Shown in pieces: positions 23,913 through 26,521 of a DNA stretch of 26,521 nucleotides. Position numbers and translations under genes: made by a program. This DNA comes from Balneolales bacterium (GTDB lineage: Bacteria; Bacteroidota; Rhodothermia; Balneolales; Natronogracilivirgulaceae). The notes beneath the pieces were generated by a model that saw nothing but the letters and a program-made list of their open reading frames with translations, did not search any database and had not been told where the DNA came from. Each line of letters opens with the position of its first letter. Position 1 is the first letter of the stretch. The stretch is taken from contig SKIC01000248.1 in the NCBI GenBank assembly GCA_007116685.1, forward strand, positions 1 through 26,521, given 5' to 3'.

Positions 23913-24031
23913 GCAGAGATACCCCCGTATCCATAGGCTAAAACCTGACACGTTTCTGCTACGGATAATCACACGACTCCATTTCCATAAAAAACCGCTG
24001 AGCCTTTCCTCCAGAACTCCTATTTTCAGAA

Positions 24032-24928
24032 ATGCTAAAAACAACGCTCGTTTCCATTGTATTAATCCTTGGCTCTGCCCTTTTATGGGCTCAGGAGGAT
24101 GATTTTCGTACGAAACCTCAGGATAGATTTCTGAGCACAGAGCGCGGCAATCAGCAGATACGCTTGACCCAACGTGAATTGGCTATGATTCCGTTTTTAT
24201 ATCGGGAAAAAGGTTTGAACGATTGGTACAGCCGCTTTTGGGAGCATACGGATATTCAGGTGCCGGAACAGGCAAGAATCATCGTGATGGAAGACCCCGG
24301 TCACCCGGATGCTATATTATTGATGTGTGTGTTAACTAATGATGCGCACAAACACGATCAAAATCTCACAAAGCACAGAAATATTGCCCGAATGTTACGG
24401 GACGAATTTGCACAAAAAAATAAATTACCTGATGGCATCCATTTATTTGTTGCAGTTGATTTTTGGCCATATGATGACATAACCGATTATCGATTGAGAT
24501 ACGGTTTGCAATACGTGGAGCCATTTATTGCAAAAGACCCGGAATTACAACTACCCGAATCAACAGGCTTTGGCCGAAATCGAACAAGCGTAACAGGGAT
24601 TGAATTCGTCCTAAAAATGATGGAGCCTGCCATGGAAGAATTTGAACGCAGTTATTCAGAAATCCTGCAAATGAATGGCTTACGCTATCACTTGGATGGA
24701 AGAGTGAGTTTGGTGAGCCACGATAGAAATCTCAATGCAGTGGCCTTCTTATTTGAAATCAATAATCGAGTTGCCAGAACGGACAGAAATTTGCGCCTGC
24801 ACTCAAATATTGGTGAGCGCTTTGGTGATATGTTGATTGAAAAGATGCCAATTATACCCGATTGGCTGGAAACCGGTGTTGCTGTTGATAGCACAGGCGG
24901 TTACTTTGCTCCGGTGATTTTGAAATAA
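24032..24928 (+). CDS. Exported protein of unknown function
   Basis: I do not recognise the family. The 298-residue product has a clear signal peptide (about 1-20; hydrophobic core LVSIVLILGSALL, likely cleavage near WA-Q), and the rest is soluble with no further membrane segment. No lipoprotein Cys is present at the cleavage site. The mature part is mixed alpha/beta by eye, with conserved-looking blocks IIVMEDPGHPDAILLMC (about 83-99), HLFVAVDFWPYDDITDYRLR (about 137-156) and HLDGRVSLVSHDRNLNAVAF (about 211-230). It is only 30 bases ahead of the transporter gene on the same strand, so probably co-transcribed. Periplasmic location is inferred. Confidence 0.8.
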   Translation: MLKTTLVSIVLILGSALLWAQEDDFRTKPQDRFLSTERGNQQIRLTQRELAMIPFLYREKGLNDWYSRFWEHTDIQVPEQARIIVMEDPGHPDAILLMCVLTNDAHKHDQNLTKHRNIARMLRDEFAQKNKLPDGIHLFVAVDFWPYDDITDYRLRYGLQYVEPFIAKDPELQLPESTGFGRNRTSVTGIEFVLKMMEPAMEEFERSYSEILQMNGLRYHLDGRVSLVSHDRNLNAVAFLFEINNRVARTDRNLRLHSNIGERFGDMLIEKMPIIPDWLETGVAVDSTGGYFAPVILK

Positions 24929-24958
24929 TAACGAAGGTATTCTGAAAATTTACTGTGT

Positions 24959-26356
24959 ATGGGTAGCGTATCAAAAATTAAAACCCCTAATACCCTGATT
25001 CTTGTTTTACTGGTGATGGTTTTCTTCGCCGGATTAACTTGGGTAATTCCCGGCGGAAGTTTTGACCGGGTAGAAGTTGATGGCAGAGAAATTGTTGACC
25101 CCGATTCCTTTCAGTACGTCGATGCCAACCCCACTTCGATTACGGATTTATTTTTGGCGCCGGTACGTGGATTTAATGATTCCTACGGCATGGCAATTAT
25201 CGTATTCATCTTTATTGTTGCAGGAGCTTTTTCAATTATCCAGAGAACGGGTGCTTTCGATGTCGTTATTCGTCGTGCGGCAAAGTTTTTTTCAGAAAAT
25301 CCGGCTTGGCGACCGGTTTACATCCCCTTTTTCATGATACTTTTCTCCATAATGGGAGCCACTTTTGGGATGAGCGAAGAAACCATCGTTTTTATCCCAC
25401 TATTTGTAACGCTGTCCCTTGCTTTGGGTTATGATTCTATCACCGGCGTTGCCGTTCCGTACGTGGGGGCGCATATTGGCTTTGCGGGAGCTGTGTATAA
25501 TCCGTTCACGGTAGGAATCGCTCAGGGATTAGCAGAAATCGCCATTTTTTCAGGTGCCGGTTTCCGAATGGTAGTTTGGCTGATAATGACCATAGCGGGA
25601 ATCATTTTGGTTTATCGTTATGCGAACATGGTATACAAAGATCCAACAAAATCTCTGGTTTACACTTTGGATAAAAACCGGGAAGAGGACAAATTTGATG
25701 ATGAAATCCCGGATATCACCATGGGTCACGTAGCAGTACTAATCATGTTTTTTGGAACATTGGTGATGTTGATTTATGGTGTGATTTCACTTGGCTGGTA
25801 TATTCCTGAATTATCTGCTTTATTTATCGCTTTGGCTGTTTTTTCTGCTATCGCAGGTCGTTTGAGTGGAGATGAGTCAGCCACCGCATTCCTTAGCGGC
25901 ATGAAAGACGTGATGGCTGCTGCTGTAATTATCGCTTTGTCGCGTGCAATTTTGATTGTGATTACAGATGGACAAATTGTGGATACTATCCTTTTCCACT
26001 TATCCAGTTCTCTCGATAATCTCAATACGTATGCATCTGCAAGTTTGATGCTTGGTGTGCAAACCTTACTGAATGTTATTGTACCAAGCGGTAGCGGACA
26101 AGCAGCGTTAACTATTCCCATTATGGCACCACTCGGGGATTTAATTGGGATTAGCCGCCAAACCGTAGTTTTGATTTTCCAAATGGGCGATGGCATCACA
26201 AATATGATTATTCCAACCTCCGGCGTTTTGATGGGCGTTTTGGGGATTGCGAAAATTCCTTATGAAGTTTGGGCAAAATGGATGTTCACCCGAATTCTTT
26301 GGCTTTATCTGATTGCGATAGTTTTTATTATTATTGCGATTGCTGTTGGATATTAA
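24959..26356 (+). CDS. YfcC-family (C4-dicarboxylate carrier-like) membrane transporter
   Basis: A 465-residue polytopic protein with about 11-12 membrane segments and the YfcC/DcuC-related (COG1288) hallmarks: an early periplasmic-like loop after TM1 (VIPGGSF), GATFGMSEETIVFIPLF (about 134-150), PYVGAHIGFAGAVYNPFTVG, and the mirrored C-terminal half TLLNVIVPSGSGQAALTIP with PLGDLIGISRQTVVLIFQMG and ITNMIIPTSGVLMG. Paired re-entrant hairpins of this type are typical of ion-transporter-superfamily carriers. The substrate is unknown for most members (dicarboxylates, amino acids or short-chain fatty acids have been suggested). The preceding exported protein may be its partner; a HIT gene follows after 22 bases. 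Confidence 0.9.
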   Translation: MGSVSKIKTPNTLILVLLVMVFFAGLTWVIPGGSFDRVEVDGREIVDPDSFQYVDANPTSITDLFLAPVRGFNDSYGMAIIVFIFIVAGAFSIIQRTGAFDVVIRRAAKFFSENPAWRPVYIPFFMILFSIMGATFGMSEETIVFIPLFVTLSLALGYDSITGVAVPYVGAHIGFAGAVYNPFTVGIAQGLAEIAIFSGAGFRMVVWLIMTIAGIILVYRYANMVYKDPTKSLVYTLDKNREEDKFDDEIPDITMGHVAVLIMFFGTLVMLIYGVISLGWYIPELSALFIALAVFSAIAGRLSGDESATAFLSGMKDVMAAAVIIALSRAILIVITDGQIVDTILFHLSSSLDNLNTYASASLMLGVQTLLNVIVPSGSGQAALTIPIMAPLGDLIGISRQTVVLIFQMGDGITNMIIPTSGVLMGVLGIAKIPYEVWAKWMFTRILWLYLIAIVFIIIAIAVGY

Positions 26357-26378
26357 ACCTGCTTAAAACCTGATTATT

Positions 26379-26521
26379 ATGGCTACCATTTTTACAAAAA
26401 TCATTAACGGAGAAATCCCCTGCTACAAAATTGCCGAAGACGAGCATCATTTTGCATTTCTGGACATTAATCCCAAAAGTAAAGGTCACACTTTGGTGAT
26501 TCCCAAGCAGGAAACCGATTA
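26379..26521 (+). CDS. HIT-family nucleotide-binding protein, N-terminal part (cut by window edge)
   Basis: The 47 visible residues read as the start of a HIT hydrolase/transferase: ATIFTKIINGEIPCYKIAED followed by FAFLDINPKSKGHTLVIPK. The HxHxH catalytic triad would lie beyond the window. Members hydrolyse dinucleoside or aminoacyl nucleotides. It starts 22 bases after the transporter stop, on the same strand. Confidence 0.93.
   Translation, partial: MATIFTKIINGEIPCYKIAEDEHHFAFLDINPKSKGHTLVIPKQETD

Larger units (their letters stand above)
23634..24031. other. Gene-free spacer upstream of the dehydrogenase, with repeats
   Basis: These 398 bases separate two divergent genes. They contain a five-unit heptamer array, a hairpin-rich block (23741-23806) resembling dispersed intergenic elements, and a second two-unit heptamer (23899-23912). 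Short open frames are present on both strands but have no family character and no ribosome sites. Promoters for both flanking genes must lie here; I could not identify them. Confidence 0.65.

Noticed and set aside
23637..23934. Short open frames on both strands in the spacer upstream of the dehydrogenase
   Set aside because: They run through heptamer and hairpin repeats, contradict one another by strand, and show no protein-like character.
25774..26199. 141-codon minus-strand open frame inside the YfcC gene
   Set aside because: Antisense to well-conserved transporter blocks with no ribosome site or recognisable domain.

Overview
The window looks like a chromosomal segment of a flagellated member of the Balneolales / Rhodothermota side of the Bacteroidota (for example Balneola, Gracilimonas or Rhodohalobacter). 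This is inferred from moderately AT-rich DNA, loose ribosome binding sites, protein style and heptamer-rich spacers; no rRNA or taxonomic marker is present, so the assignment is tentative. The flagellar gene order resembles the fla/che operon of Bacillus (ylxF between fliJ and fliK, a TIGR02530-type gene between flgD and flgE). The placement of motAB between flgE and fliL resembles Clostridia and spirochaetes.

Region 1 (1-15949, all + strand) is a flagellar operon: the fliF 3' end, fliG, fliH, fliI, fliJ, a motE/ylxF-like gene, fliK, flgD, a TIGR02530-like gene, flgE, motA, motB, fliL, fliM, fliN (with a CheC/CheX-like N-domain), fliO, fliP, fliQ and fliR. Together they encode the MS ring end, the switch (FliG/M/N), the export ATPase complex (FliH/I/J), the export gate (FliO/P/Q/R), hook assembly (FliK, FlgD, FlgE) and the stator (MotA/B, FliL). 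Most junctions are overlaps or gaps of under 30 bases. The exception is flgE, which is preceded by a 133-base leader with two hairpins and followed by a strong intrinsic-terminator-like hairpin. flhB and flhA do not follow fliR.

Region 2 (15967-17157, - strand) is a short-form malic enzyme convergent with fliR.

Region 3 (17298-20333, + strand) is a light-related operon: a divergent photolyase/cryptochrome homologue lacking the usual FAD-proximal Trp pattern, a translationally coupled 48-residue zinc-ribbon protein (DUF2256 type) that is easily missed, and a canonical DASH cryptochrome.

Region 4 (20334-24031) is a large YdiJ-like FAD/Fe-S D-2-hydroxyacid dehydrogenase on the - strand. It sits between two gene-free spacers (450 and 398 bases) rich in perfect palindromes and in inverted arrays of a GTCGAAS heptamer.

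Region 5 (24032-26521, + strand) is an unrecognised exported protein, a YfcC-type transporter and the 5' end of a HIT-family gene cut by the window edge.

No tRNA, rRNA, CRISPR array or transposase gene was recognised. The best candidates for something undescribed are the atypical photolyase with its small zinc protein, the paired-hairpin flgE leader, and the heptamer/palindrome spacers around the dehydrogenase.
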